Below, piece by piece: positions 44,019-53,957 of a stretch of 64,000 nucleotides of DNA. The stretch covers positions 868,001 to 932,000 of the forward strand of contig CBDFFJ010000005.1 in assembly GCA_965246765.1 (NCBI GenBank), given 5' to 3'. The notes beneath the pieces are model-generated. The model did not search any database and was not told the DNA's origin. It saw nothing but the letters and a program-made list of their open reading frames with translations. Made by a program: the position numbers and the translations under genes. Source of the DNA: UBA1952 sp965246765. GTDB taxonomy: Bacteria > Bacteroidota > Bacteroidia > Chitinophagales > Chitinophagaceae. Within the stretch, counting starts at the first letter, position 1; each line of letters begins with the position of its first letter.

Positions 44019-45002
44019 TTATTCGCGGGCCGCGTACATGAAGCGCTTCCACGCCGCCAGCGACTCCTGCATGAGCATGTTAGAAGCGAGGTGAAAAATG
44101 CGCCGGCCATCGGGCGAGATGAGGAACTGAAAATTGTCCGTCCAAACGTTGTCCGGGTCAACCAGGGCGATGTGGTAGAAAGGAGCATAGCGGGATGGCA
44201 CATCATAGCATACCGACTTACCCTTGATGGTCGAATTGTCAAATTCTTTAAGCAATCCACGCACGATTGGATTGCTTGAAATGATGCGGGCAAGCGCCGC
44301 TTCCTTTGGCGAAAGGCGGGGAATGGGATATTGAAAATCCGGCCTGCCGTTTTCAATGGTCTTTTTCCGCGCCAGTACGCGGCCGCCTTTATCAATCAGC
44401 TCATAGCTCGCACCGGTGAAGCCGCAGCAATGTTCCTTGTCGGTACTGTCAAGCACGGTATAGACACAATCAAGGCATGCGTATGCCACCCCGTTCCTAT
44501 ATGGCTCAACGAAAGTATAACGCGCCGGAACCGTCACGTCGCCGAGCCGGTTGACAAAGCCCATCTTGCCATCATAGACAAAGCGCTGCCGGCCTTCTGT
44601 GAAGTAATCGGGGCCATTGTCAAAAACGAATGCTTCGTAGAGTAACTCGCCGCTCCGGCTGTAAGCACCGTCGGTTGCTAAGCCGTTGAATGGCTTTTTC
44701 CGATAGCTGTCATAGCGCTCCGTGTCTGAGAGGAAGAGAATATTATCATGCAGCGCAACGCCGGTATCGTAATTACTGATGTTGAAGAAGTGAAAGCCAA
44801 GCAATTGCTTTCCATTTTTATTAAACAGTCCCACATGATAGCTGCCAGGTGCCGACTCGCGGATATAAGCCGGCGGCGCTTCCATTACCAGTTTTGCTAC
44901 ATCCTTGCGGCTCATGCTGAGCGGCAAGGGGGGCAGCCGCTGTGCACCTGCATTCCATGCGAGGCAGCTCAGGAGGACGAACAACATAACGCGAAAGCTC
45001 AT
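44019..45002 (-). CDS. Secreted protein with WG-like repeat, function unknown
   Basis: A 327-aa exported protein. The ATG at 45002 gives a signal peptide (MSFRVMLFVLLSCLAWNAGAQ); the frame extends 21 codons upstream without support. Near residue 150 a WG/KWG-type repeat is recognisable (KMGFVNRLGDVTVPARYTF), and other parts are of mixed alpha/beta content with a C-x-x-C pair (CLDC) and a neighbouring CC. The enzymatic role, if any, is unknown. It is the first gene of a two-gene unit with the small lipoprotein. Confidence 0.75.
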   Translation of the reverse strand: MSFRVMLFVLLSCLAWNAGAQRLPPLPLSMSRKDVAKLVMEAPPAYIRESAPGSYHVGLFNKNGKQLLGFHFFNISNYDTGVALHDNILFLSDTERYDSYRKKPFNGLATDGAYSRSGELLYEAFVFDNGPDYFTEGRQRFVYDGKMGFVNRLGDVTVPARYTFVEPYRNGVAYACLDCVYTVLDSTDKEHCCGFTGASYELIDKGGRVLARKKTIENGRPDFQYPIPRLSPKEAALARIISSNPIVRGLLKEFDNSTIKGKSVCYDVPSRYAPFYHIALVDPDNVWTDNFQFLISPDGRRIFHLASNMLMQESLAAWKRFMYAARE

Positions 45003-45091
45003 AGCGGTAAGGTATAGATGCAGGCGGGTCGGTTTTGCATAAGCCGAAGGGCATGATTTTCTCAATCAGTCTTTAAGAAATAACTCAGAAG

Positions 45092-45448
45092 ATGCAAGAG
45101 CAAAATGATCACGGCGCCACTGCAAAGGCCGACAATCTGGATAAGCCTACGGCCAATAAGCCCGCCAACCTGGAAACCGGCGGTGCAGACGGCAACTATC
45201 CTGATAAAGCGGCCAACAGCAATGGTGCGGGCTCTCCTTATGGAGGCACTCAGAGCGCAGACGGCAAAGTGCCTGACGGTAACCAGCAAATCAACAAGGC
45301 GGCAAGCGGCGTTTCAGACGATAATGTCACTCTCCCCGAAGCGCCCGTCGACGAATACAGCAGTCAGAGCAGCTATGGCAGCAAAGGCAGCGATAAGGAA
45401 GGGGACGACAATGGAGGCACTGATGCCCGCAGCTCTGCAGTGAGCTAA
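45092..45448 (+). CDS. Small disordered hydrophilic protein, function unknown
   Basis: A 118-aa protein made almost only of Gly, Asn, Asp, Ala, Ser, Lys and Pro, without signal peptide, membrane segment or hydrophobic core (for example NKPANLETGGADGNYPDKAA). This composition resembles hydrophilin-like or stress-related disordered proteins. It overlaps the end of the convergent cyclase gene by 4 bp. A true gene is likely, because a long Gly/Asn/Asp-biased frame starts with a good ATG and no competing gene lies opposite. Confidence 0.6.
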   Translation: MQEQNDHGATAKADNLDKPTANKPANLETGGADGNYPDKAANSNGAGSPYGGTQSADGKVPDGNQQINKAASGVSDDNVTLPEAPVDEYSSQSSYGSKGSDKEGDDNGGTDARSSAVS

Positions 45449-47469
45449 GCAAGTGTCGCTGTCTGGCTGCTTTCCACGAAGTACATGCCCATCCTGCCCT
45501 TGTGCTTCGCCTCTATCTCACCGCGATAGCTGCAGCAGAACCCGGCTTTAATCAGCCCATAGGTGACCGATGAAATGTTGACCTTACCAGGTTCGCTGTG
45601 CTGCTCCATCCGCGCGGCGGTATTCACGGTGTCGCCCCATATATCATACGCGAATTTTTTCACGCCCACGATGCCGGCCACCACCGGCCCGCTGTGAACG
45701 CCGAGGCGTATGTCAAAAGCTGCCGGATTCTGCGCCTTGTGGCTAAGCATGTATGCTCTTATATCCAGCGCAGCCGCCACTACATTGTCGGCATGGCGGG
45801 GATCTTCAGCAGGCATGCCGCTGACGGCTATATATGCGTCGCCCACAGTTTTAATCTTTTCCAGGCCGTGCTGCCCGATGATACCGTCAAATGCTTTAAA
45901 GCAATGGTGTATCTCGGCTACAAGGTCTGCGGGCGAAAGGGTTTCCGCGACCTGTGTGAAATTGACGAAGTCGGTGAAGAGCACGCTCACGTTGTTATAA
46001 AGCCTGGCTTCCGAGCTTCCCTTTTCTTTTAGCTCCGCGGCTACTTCTTCGGGCAGGATATTGCGCAGCAGAATATCGCTTTTTTCCTTTTCCTCGCGTA
46101 GCGAAGCGGTACGCTCGGCCACCTCATGCTCCAGCTCTTCCTGTCGTGATTCCAGCATGCGTTGCTTGTCCGCTTCTTGTTCCCTTGCGCGCGCGCTGAG
46201 GGCTTCTACCTGTGCCAGCTGCGTCTTCAGGTCCCGGTTTACGCGGGAAAAACGCCATGCGAGGTACATACTCATGGAGATAGGTATGGACAGGATGGCA
46301 AGCACCAGGCCGAGCAGGAAAAGCTGTCCTGCAAGCGTATTCTCGTTGATGGTAAAGTCGCCATTGATAAAAACCCCGCTCACCACAATGAGCAGCAGTA
46401 TTATGAGCAGCAGCAGCCCACCACCGATGATGCGCGCGCCGGGTATCCTGCGCAGCAACGCGCTCCCGAGAATGTACAGCGCCTCCAGCGGCACGGCGGC
46501 GCATACCGCTATTATGCCAATGCCGGATGAATTTCGCCTGAAGACGGCAAGGCCCGCCAGCAGCGCGCAGCAAGCCACCGCGATATAGAAATGCCAGCGA
46601 TGCTTTGAGAAAAGACGGTTGAGCAGCAAGCTGAGTGAAATGCCGGCGGCAGCGAGCACAAGCAGCTCTGCGCGGCCCAGCTGCAAAACCAGGCGCGCAT
46701 CTTCCGTAACCCGCATGATGGCCGGAAACAGGAACATCAGCGCTACACCTGCGGCAAGCAGCGAAAAAAGCGCATTAGCCTGCTCCGACCGGTAATACAG
46801 GTAAAGGATCAGATGCACGATGGATAGCGTAATGAATATGCCGAACAGCAATAGAAAGCCAAAAAGAAAGCTATTGTGGTTGGCATCATACGAATCAAAG
46901 GCAGATTTTGCAGTCCACAGACTGACTGCGAAGCCACGGTTGACGAAGCCAAATCTTGCTGCGACTTCTTTGTAGTCCCAAAAGGCATAGCGCACAGCAA
47001 GCGTGTGCGGCCCGGCGCTCAGCGTTGGCAGGCTCAGCGGCTGCTCCTGCGGGTCAACGTATTCGGCGCTGTCCTTCGGGCTCAGATACCCGTAGCGCTG
47101 AACGAGCCTGCCGTCGAGGTACACCTCTGACGCGCCACAGTGCTTAAAGCGTAGTGCCAGCGGCTCGCGCATGGCCGTGCTGTCAATAAAAAAATGCAGC
47201 CGCAGCCAGCAGATGCCGTGAAACTGCCGTGCGGCAAGCGAATCATAGCCCGGCGTGAGCTTTGGAGTCGTAATCGTCCAGCTCCGGTCATCCAGAGCCG
47301 TGTCGGCGCCGTTGCTGAGGTCAGCCGGATAAAAGCGCCAATACCTGCCCGTGAAGTCATAGGGCAGGCTATCCCTGGAGATCAGCGGTGTTTTATCGTA
47401 GGCCCGGCCGGCTGTGAGTAGCGGCAGCAGGCAAAGCAGCAATAACAGAACAGCAGGGAAGCGACGCAT
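45445..47469 (-). CDS. Membrane adenylate cyclase (7TMR-DISM plus class III cyclase)
   Basis: A 674-aa receptor-type cyclase that would make cAMP. The order is: signal peptide (1-21), an extracellular 7TMR-DISM sensor beta-sandwich (about 35-185), seven membrane helices (about 200-405), a coiled coil (about 410-475, QVEALSARAREQEADKQRML), and a class III nucleotide cyclase domain (about 490-665). The first metal Asp is in VLFTDFVNFTQ, the substrate-specifying Lys in EKIKTVGDAY, and the Asp plus Asn/Arg transition-state residues in YDIWGDTVNTAARME; Lys and Asp favour adenylate over guanylate cyclase. The signal sensed is unknown. Confidence 0.93.
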   Translation of the reverse strand: MRRFPAVLLLLLCLLPLLTAGRAYDKTPLISRDSLPYDFTGRYWRFYPADLSNGADTALDDRSWTITTPKLTPGYDSLAARQFHGICWLRLHFFIDSTAMREPLALRFKHCGASEVYLDGRLVQRYGYLSPKDSAEYVDPQEQPLSLPTLSAGPHTLAVRYAFWDYKEVAARFGFVNRGFAVSLWTAKSAFDSYDANHNSFLFGFLLLFGIFITLSIVHLILYLYYRSEQANALFSLLAAGVALMFLFPAIMRVTEDARLVLQLGRAELLVLAAAGISLSLLLNRLFSKHRWHFYIAVACCALLAGLAVFRRNSSGIGIIAVCAAVPLEALYILGSALLRRIPGARIIGGGLLLLIILLLIVVSGVFINGDFTINENTLAGQLFLLGLVLAILSIPISMSMYLAWRFSRVNRDLKTQLAQVEALSARAREQEADKQRMLESRQEELEHEVAERTASLREEKEKSDILLRNILPEEVAAELKEKGSSEARLYNNVSVLFTDFVNFTQVAETLSPADLVAEIHHCFKAFDGIIGQHGLEKIKTVGDAYIAVSGMPAEDPRHADNVVAAALDIRAYMLSHKAQNPAAFDIRLGVHSGPVVAGIVGVKKFAYDIWGDTVNTAARMEQHSEPGKVNISSVTYGLIKAGFCCSYRGEIEAKHKGRMGMYFVESSQTATLA

Positions 47470-47553
47470 GAAAAGTGACTGGAAAGGATAAACTTACGCC
47501 CTGGCCGACAAATGGATGGCCGCCGCTCGCATCCGCGCTAAATTGCCGAAAGA

Positions 47554-48342
47554 ATGAACATCCTGCTGCGCACGTTGCGATTGCTATACATGCTTTACGC
47601 GGCCATCCTGTTTGTAGCCGGACTGGCAATTGTGCTGCCCCTGGCGCTGCTGGCGGCGCCGTTCGGCGCACGGCTCGGCGGCAATGTCATCTTTATGGCA
47701 AGCCGGGCATGGGCAAGGGCGTGGCTGGCGCTCATCGGCATCCGTCACCAAACAAGCGGTGATATACCGGAGCGGCAAGACGGCGCATATGTTTATGTAG
47801 CGAATCACATTTCCTGGCTGGACGCGGTGCTGGTGCCGGTCATTTTCCGGAAGCCTATCCGGCCGCTGGGCAAGGCAGAAATGGGCAAGGTGCCGCTCTT
47901 CGGCTTCATTTACCGCCGCGCCGTTGTTACTGTTGACCGTAGTAATCCTGCCGCGCGGAGGCGCAGCGTTCAGCGCCTCAAGAGCCTGCTGCGCAAAGGC
48001 GTGTCAGTGCTCGTTTTTCCCGAAGGGACTTTTAATGAAACCGGCGGGCCGCTCGCGCCTTTCTTTGACGGCGCATTCCGGATTGCTATTGAAACCGGAA
48101 CGCCGCTGAAGCCGGTATTGCTTTTAGACACCTATAGCCGGATGCCATACCAAAAGGCGCTGCCGCTGAATCCCGGCCGCAGCCGCGCCATTTTTCTGGA
48201 AACGGTTTCGGTAGAAGGCCTGACAATGGATGATGTCGCCGCATTGCGTGAAAGGACGCGGGCGCTCATGGCAAAAAGCCTGATTGATCTTGGCGCGGGT
48301 TGGGTAGCCGGGCCGTCAGGAAAAATTCCGGCTGCGGACTGA
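47554..48342 (+). CDS. plsC: 1-acyl-sn-glycerol-3-phosphate acyltransferase (PlsC family)
   Basis: A 262-aa membrane acyltransferase that makes phosphatidic acid. An N-terminal membrane helix (about 10-35) precedes the catalytic HX4D motif NHISWLD (His85, Asp90), GKAEMGKVPLFG, and the FPEGTF substrate motif (155-160). The start ATG at 47554 is preceded by 84 bp to the divergent cyclase gene. The cytochrome gene follows after 31 bp on the same strand but has its own promoter-like box. Other PlsC-like activities, such as acylation of aminolipids, are possible. Confidence 0.9.
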   Translation: MNILLRTLRLLYMLYAAILFVAGLAIVLPLALLAAPFGARLGGNVIFMASRAWARAWLALIGIRHQTSGDIPERQDGAYVYVANHISWLDAVLVPVIFRKPIRPLGKAEMGKVPLFGFIYRRAVVTVDRSNPAARRRSVQRLKSLLRKGVSVLVFPEGTFNETGGPLAPFFDGAFRIAIETGTPLKPVLLLDTYSRMPYQKALPLNPGRSRAIFLETVSVEGLTMDDVAALRERTRALMAKSLIDLGAGWVAGPSGKIPAAD

Positions 48343-48354
48343 CGACTATATTTG
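48326..48354 (+). promoter_or_regulatory. Promoter of the cytochrome c gene
   Basis: TATATTTG (48347-48354) matches the -7 consensus exactly, with TTC 18 nt upstream in place of TTG. It overlaps the end of plsC and lies 19 bp before the cytochrome ATG. Confidence 0.55.
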
Positions 48355-48373
48355 AGCCCATAACAGTTTTCAC

Positions 48374-48808
48374 ATGGCGCAATTTTTCAAAAAGTCTGTA
48401 GTAATGGGCTTGCTTGCAGCGGGTATCACAATCGCGGCACTGGCACAGGAAAAACAAAAAAAGCATGAGGAGCACCACGCAACCAACCTCAAAGTATTGC
48501 CTGCGAACATCAGCCACGACAGCCTGATTTTGCTGATGAAGGAATATTCGGTGTCGCTCGGTGTCAGATGCGGCTTCTGTCACGTAACGTCTGCCGCGGA
48601 TCAGCGGCGCCTTGACTTTGCCTCAGACGATAATCCCAAGAAGAAGGTAGCGCAGTATATGATGACGATGACTGCCGGGATAAACAGTAAGTATTTCTCA
48701 GCGGAAAATCACGGTAACGCTACGCTCATGGTTTCCTGCTATACCTGCCACCGCGGGGCCAAAGAGCCCGAGGCATTCGTCATGCCAAAAGAGGAAGAAC
48801 GCCATTGA
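48374..48808 (+). CDS. Dihaem c-type cytochrome (reaction-centre-cytochrome-like)
   Basis: A 144-aa exported cytochrome. The signal peptide (about 1-24, ending ALA) is followed by two CxxCH haem sites: CGFCH (66-70) and CYTCH (122-126). The LKVLPANISHDSLILLMKEYSVSLGVRC stretch (first 20 diagnostic) and the spacing match the photosynthetic reaction-centre cytochrome c subunit family (CytoC_RC), which in non-phototrophic Bacteroidota is found as small periplasmic electron carriers. The redox partner is not in the window. Confidence 0.9.
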   Translation: MAQFFKKSVVMGLLAAGITIAALAQEKQKKHEEHHATNLKVLPANISHDSLILLMKEYSVSLGVRCGFCHVTSAADQRRLDFASDDNPKKKVAQYMMTMTAGINSKYFSAENHGNATLMVSCYTCHRGAKEPEAFVMPKEEERH

Positions 48809-48831
48809 TTCAAAAGCAGGCTACCGGTACC

Positions 48832-50931
48832 CTAATTCAAGATAATGGTTACGGTGGCGCGGTCATTAGCTGTACTTAGCTGCACCAGATACAATCCGGG
48901 ACTAAGCGCATGGTCTGCAATGCCGACGGGAAGCTCATTCACACCTCCGCGCAGCGTCACGCTTCGCTTTAGCATTACAACGCCCATACTATTGCGCACC
49001 ACGATTTCCGCGGAGCATGGCTGCAGCGTTTGCACATGCAGAAAGAAGCGCCCGGCAGCGGGATTGGGATAAGCGGAAACCTCATTCAGAGCCTCGCGTG
49101 GCTGGCCGATTGCAGTGGCGGGCGGAGGCGCAATAATCTTATAAGGAACGCTATATACACCACTGCAGGTGCCCGCAAAAAGCTTTCCGGCGCGCACGGC
49201 CAGCGACTGTATTACGTGATCCGGAAGCGCTATCTGTCCCCATGTGCTGCCGGCATTGCTGTACACGCCATTGTCGGTGCCGGCTATCAGGTTGGCGCTA
49301 TCAGCTATCAGGGTATTTATTTTTGAAGGCAGCGTGCCCGGAGAAGCGGAGACGGCTGTCCAGCCGGCACCATTTGCCGATGAGTACAGGCCGGAATTGT
49401 CGGTAGCGGCGTAAAAAACGCCACCCGCAAATGCCACGGCAGTCACATGCCCGCTTAAGCCGCTCACGGCTGCGAAGGTCATTGTGGTGCTGCCTTTATA
49501 CAGGGCGAAAGGCGTTGCCACAAACAAGGCCGTATCCGCGCGGGTGACGAACTGAGACTGATTTAGCGGGATATTGCTGTTGACTACCTGGCCAAAGCTG
49601 CCGCCGTCGTCTGACGAGTAAAACAGGTTTCCATTGCGGATTATCCATACATCGGATGTAACAGGACTGGCATAAACCGAGCTTATATTGCCTGTAGATG
49701 CCCCGATAGCTCCGGCAGTCCAGGTAGCGCCGCTATCCGAGGAACGGTAATAATTGGTTGCGCCCGCCGCATGAACGTAGGCTCCCTTAGCGGCTATCGC
49801 GTTTATATTGCCCTCCACGCCATGGGCACGGTCGCCCGTATGCTGCCACTGCAGGGCGCCGCTGTCCGGCATTACCCGGAAGACGCCCATAGGCGGAGCG
49901 CCGGCGTAAATGTAAGCGCCGCTTGTAGCAAGTCCACGCCCTTTGGTTGCATGGTAGCCGGAGTCCGCCAGGCCCCAGCCTGTTCCATTATTCGCCGTGC
50001 CGTAAAGCCCGTAATCTGAGCCCACCAGTACGCCGCTAACGGTAGAAAGAAGGGCCTGAACTGTACTAAACCGGAACCGCGCAGAAAAAGGCGCCGCCGA
50101 AAAACTACTGCCCGCATTAGTGGAGTAAAGCACAGTGTCCTGTACAGGCGCGGGATTACGCACTACTGCATACATGTTGTTACCCGCAACAGCCACCTTC
50201 CGCACAGACTGCCCGGCAAGAGCAACCGTGCTGAAGCTCATGCCGCCGTCCACCGTCATCTTCACGCCGGTAGCTGTGGCCACATATCCGGTATCCCCAG
50301 TCCATACCAATTCGCCAAAGTCTGCGGGGGAGGGGTCAATATTCGTGAAATTGAGGCCGCCGTTAGGGCTGCTGAAAAGACCCTGAAGCGTGTTGACATA
50401 GACTATGTTGTTGTGAATGCAGATATACCTTGCCGAGGCATTGGCAATAGCCAGATTGTGGCGCACCCAGGTAGTGCCCTGATCTCCTGAAATAAAAAGG
50501 AATCCGGAATCTGCACGCACAGCCAGCACATTGGCCCCGGCTATTTCCACATCGGTATATGGAGCGCCCTGTGCAACGCGGAGACCTGTCACAGACGGAA
50601 TCCAGGAGACGCCCGCATCAAAAGACCGGTATATGCCCGACTGTAAAGAGCCGGCAAACAAATTATTGCCCGATGCGGCCACGGAATAAAGCACATCGCA
50701 GCCAAATGCCGTAGGTGAGCCGGAAGCCTCCTGCCAGCTTTGCCCCTCGTCCCCGCTTACATATATGCCTCCGCTGCCCGCCGCATACACGGTGTTGGTT
50801 ATGTCCCGGTAAAAGCTATGCACAATACCGCCATTAGGGCCGGAGCTTAAATACGGCGCCTGCGCCTCCGACTCCGTGCTAATGCAGGTAAGTGCGAACA
50901 AGGGAAAAACGATACGTAGCAGTTTTTTCAT
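48832..50931 (-). CDS. Secreted YCF48/BNR-like beta-propeller protein with T9SS tail
   Basis: A 699-aa surface protein. The frame is open from 50979, but the ATG at 50931 starts a signal peptide (MKKLLRIVFPLFALTCIST) and is preferred. Residues about 25-610 are made of repeats with the S-x-D-x-G-x-x-W/F Asp-box-like pattern (VSGDEGQSWQE, RSFDAGVSW, ISGDQGTTW, RSSDSGATW, YSSDDGGSF), as in BNR/YCF48 propellers. The last about 80 residues are a T9SS type A sorting domain (AYPNPAAGRFFLHV to GLYLVQL). The ligand or enzymatic role is unknown. Confidence 0.9.
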   Translation of the reverse strand: MKKLLRIVFPLFALTCISTESEAQAPYLSSGPNGGIVHSFYRDITNTVYAAGSGGIYVSGDEGQSWQEASGSPTAFGCDVLYSVAASGNNLFAGSLQSGIYRSFDAGVSWIPSVTGLRVAQGAPYTDVEIAGANVLAVRADSGFLFISGDQGTTWVRHNLAIANASARYICIHNNIVYVNTLQGLFSSPNGGLNFTNIDPSPADFGELVWTGDTGYVATATGVKMTVDGGMSFSTVALAGQSVRKVAVAGNNMYAVVRNPAPVQDTVLYSTNAGSSFSAAPFSARFRFSTVQALLSTVSGVLVGSDYGLYGTANNGTGWGLADSGYHATKGRGLATSGAYIYAGAPPMGVFRVMPDSGALQWQHTGDRAHGVEGNINAIAAKGAYVHAAGATNYYRSSDSGATWTAGAIGASTGNISSVYASPVTSDVWIIRNGNLFYSSDDGGSFGQVVNSNIPLNQSQFVTRADTALFVATPFALYKGSTTMTFAAVSGLSGHVTAVAFAGGVFYAATDNSGLYSSANGAGWTAVSASPGTLPSKINTLIADSANLIAGTDNGVYSNAGSTWGQIALPDHVIQSLAVRAGKLFAGTCSGVYSVPYKIIAPPPATAIGQPREALNEVSAYPNPAAGRFFLHVQTLQPCSAEIVVRNSMGVVMLKRSVTLRGGVNELPVGIADHALSPGLYLVQLSTANDRATVTIILN

Positions 50932-51110
50932 AAAATGATGGTAAGCGTTCAGGATAGGTCTCGTAAATATAGGATTCATGCGGGAGGTGCGCGAATAATG
51001 AAGGTGCGGTGATGGCTTTTTGAACCGCGCATGACAAGACGTGACCCGTTTGTAATCCTGAATGGCTTAATCCTTTTATCCTGATCCGGAACACCTGTTC
51101 GCGCACAACC

Positions 51111-52616
51111 ATGACTATTTCAGATTCAAACCCGGATGTGGTACTCATAGGAGCCGGCATCATGACCGCCACACTTGGAACCCTGCTTAAAGAGCTTGAC
51201 CCTGCTATTACTATAGAAATCTACGAGCGCATGGACGGCTCCGCCACGGAGTCTTCCGATGCCTGGAACAATGCCGGAACCGGCCACGCCGCTTACTGCG
51301 AGCTGAACTATACGCCGCAGAAGACGGATGGCAGCATAGACATTTCCAAAGCGGTGAAGGTGAGCGAGGCCTTTGAACAGAGCAAGCAGTTCTGGAGCTA
51401 CCTCGTGCAGCACAGCGAGCTGAACAAGCCGGTGGATTTCATCAAGCCCGTGCCGCATTGCACCTTCGTGTGGGGCGAAGAGAATGTCGCGTTTCTGCGC
51501 AAGCGCTATGAGGCTATGAGCGCTGTGCCGTTCTTCAAGGAGATGCAATACACCGAAGACCCGGCCCAGATTAAAGGCTGGATGCCGCTGGTGATGGAAG
51601 GCCGCAACTCCCCCTCCTCCGGAGGGGGCAGGGGGGAGGCTATAGCCGCCACCAAAATGGATTTGGGAACCGACGTAGATTTTGGCTAGCTAACTCGCGA
51701 GATGTTTGCCCGCCTGATGCGCATGGACGGCGTAAAGGTGCACTTCGGCTATGAGGTGCGCGATATTGACCGCTCAAAAGATGGGATGTGGAAAATCCGC
51801 CTAAAAGACCTGCACAAAGGACGAGAAGCACATCGTGCGCACGCCGTTTGTATTCATCGGTGCGGGCGGCGGCTCGCTCCATCTCTTGCAGAAGGCAGGA
51901 CATTCCCGAAGGGAAACATTTCGGCGGTTTCCCGGTGAGCGGGCAATGGCTGCGCTGCACCAATCCGGAAGTCATCGCTGCGCATAATGCGAAGGTTTAT
52001 GGAAAGGCATCCGTTGGCGCGCCGCCTATGAGCGTGCCGCACTTAGACACGCGTCGCATTGGCGGAGAAGCGGCTTTGCTCTTTGGGCCTTACGCCGGCT
52101 TCTCCACAAAATTTCTAAAGGAAGGTTCCTTTTGGGATTTGCCGAAAAGCATCCGGCTTTCCAACCTCGTCCCGATGCTTTCCGCCGGCTGGCACAACAT
52201 TCCGCTCACGAAATACCTCATTCAGCAAGTCATGCAAAGCGACGAAGACCGCATGGCAGCGCTGCGCGAATATTACCCCGCCGCGCGGGGAAGAAGACTG
52301 GGAATTGGAGATAGCCGGACAGCGCGTACAAGTCATCAAGTCAGACGAAAAGGAAGGCGGCGTGCTGGAATTCGGGACGGAAGTGGTGGCAGCTGCTGAT
52401 AGCTCACTGGCGGCGCTGCTGGGTGCATCCCCCGGGGCAAGCACGGCAGTAAACATCATGCTCGGGCTGATAGAGCGCTGCTTTCCGCAAAGAATAGATG
52501 AGTGGAAGCCGAAGCTACAGGAGATGATACCATCTTACAGACGTTCACTTGCGAATGATGCTACGCTCTTAGAAAAAGTACGCGGTGAAAGTGCCAAGGC
52601 GCTCGGCATCCGCTAA
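51111..52616 (+). pseudogene. mqo: Malate:quinone oxidoreductase, disrupted
   Basis: The product would oxidise malate to oxaloacetate and pass electrons to quinone, a membrane-bound TCA-cycle step. The N-terminal FAD site (DVVLIGAGIMTATLG), HAAYCELNYTP, later GGFPVSGQWLRCTNPEVI and the C-terminal PSYRRSLANDATLL are all Mqo. The frame is broken by an in-frame TAG at 51687 (a Glu is expected, as in YGEITR of other Mqo) and by three single-base insertions near 51821, 51900 and 52285, which together restore the original frame. A dispersed palindromic repeat (51607-51639) adds 11 in-frame residues. This is either real decay or poor local sequence; the flanking genes are hit too. Confidence 0.88.
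51607..51639. repeat. Dispersed CTCCCCCTCC/GGAGGGGG-type repeat inside mqo
   Basis: A 33-bp C-run/G-run palindromic element with a TCCGGA centre interrupts mqo where other Mqo proteins go directly from LVMEGR to the AATKMD-like segment. Its length is a multiple of three, so it alone does not break the frame. Confidence 0.75.
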
Positions 52617-52961
52617 TCGTCCCAATCCGTCAGCAGCACATTCACGATACCGATGACGAGCAGGGAGCTGAATAGTCCCACGGCCTTCTTTTCTTTAGCG
52701 ACGCCCAGCAAAAGCGGCAGGGTTGCCGTCAGGGCCAGATTGCCAATATCAACCGCACGATGCTGCTTAAACGACAGCAGACCTTTTACGCCTACCGGAA
52801 AAGTCCGTCGCGGCGCTGTAGCCGGCAACGGTTGCGCCGAAGCCAAGGGCCAGCTTTTTGGCCTTAGGAGAAAGCTTTAAGAGAAATGGCGCGGCAAAAA
52901 GCACAGTGGCAAATCCGTAGTCAAGAATGCCGTGCGTCGTGCGGCCGATTGGTTTTTTCAT
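52613..52961 (-). pseudogene. Small membrane protein, frameshifted
   Basis: The frame from the ATG at 52961 (MKKPIGRTTHGILDYGFATV) gives a hydrophobic helix and runs to TDF. A fourth T in GACTTTTCC near 52796 then shifts the frame; removing it joins directly to FPVGVKGLLSFKQHRAVDIG and two further hydrophobic helices, ending VNVLLTDWDD. The intact product would be about 115 aa with three or four membrane helices. Function is unknown. Its stop overlaps the mqo stop. Confidence 0.7.
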
Positions 52962-53061
52962 AGTCGTAGAAAGGGGTTTGGAGCATTCACGCGGAAAGAA
53001 TCGCGCCATCCAATTGTGGCTTCGGGCGTGGTTTTATTTGGAGAGGGGCAACTACATTGCC

Positions 53062-53805
53062 ATGCCCGAAGGCCCGTCCATCATCATCTTCAAGAAAGAC
53101 CTCAGCCGCTTCAAAGGCAAGCGCGTGAAGGAAGCTTCCGGCATATCCAAGACCATTGAGCCGGAGCGCCTGAAAGGCAAAATAATCACCGGCATAAAGA
53201 GTTTCGGCAAGCATTTGCTCATTTGCTTTGGCGATGAGCTGACGCTGCGTATTCACTTTCCTGATGTTCGGCACCTACCGCTTTGACAAGAGCAAGGATG
53301 CGCCCGTCCGTCTGCACCTCGGCTTTGCGAGAGACGATGAAGTGAATTTCTACACCTGCGCGCTGCGTTTTATAGAAGGCCCGCTGGAAGAGGCCTACGA
53401 CTGGCGCGGCGACATCATGAATGAAACCTGGAGCGCGGAGCTTGCGCTGAAAAAGCTGAAGGCGCTGCCGGAAGACACGATGATTTGCGACGCGCTGATG
53501 AATCAGGACATCTTTGCCGGGCTCGGCAACATCATCAAGAATGAATGCCTTTTCCGCACAGAGATTCAGCCGGAAAGTCTGGTAAGCGCCATCCCTTTGA
53601 AGAAGAAAAAGGTACTAATAGAAGATGTGGTGGAATACGCGCAGCTTTTCCTGCAATGGCGGCAGGAAGGCACGCTGAAAAAGCACTGGCAGGCGCACAC
53701 GAAAAAGTTTGTCCGCGCGACGGCACGAAGCTGACGAAGGCGCATACCGGCAAAGGCGAGCGGCGCAGCTTCTGGTGCGAGGAATGCCAGAAGCGCTACG
53801 TCTGA
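53062..53805 (+). pseudogene. Fpg/Nei family DNA glycosylase, frameshifted
   Basis: The product would be a bifunctional base-excision repair glycosylase/AP lyase. The start MPEGPSIIIFKKDL has the catalytic Pro2-Glu3 of Nei-type enzymes and Lys at the KHLLICF segment (GKHLL). After IHF an extra C near 53265 shifts the frame; the body resumes MFGTYRFDKSKDAP and has the helix-two-turn-helix NQDIFAGLGNIIKNE. One A missing from an A-run near 53708 then shifts the zinc finger, which continues VCPRDGTKL and ends FWCEECQKRYV with four Cys. The +1 and -1 shifts cancel overall. Confidence 0.85.
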
Positions 53806-53880
53806 CCATACCTCACGTGCGGACATGCGCAACATGTCCCTGCATGGAATAATCTCCATCTGAAAAATAGTCAGCGCCAT

Positions 53881-53908
53881 TTAAAGTAAAACCCCGCCTC
53901 CTCCGTCT
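53881..53908 (+). promoter_or_regulatory. Putative ECF promoter in front of the sigma factor gene
   Basis: TTAAAGTAAAAC, ten bases, then CCGTCT. The same two blocks with the same 10-nt spacing occur at 54924-54951 upstream of the next small membrane protein gene. CGTC-like -10 elements are typical of ECF sigma factors, so this may be an autoregulated promoter. Confidence 0.6.
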
Positions 53909-53957
53909 TCAATACCGGATGGAGCCTACATTGCCGTATGAGCACGGCACAACTATA

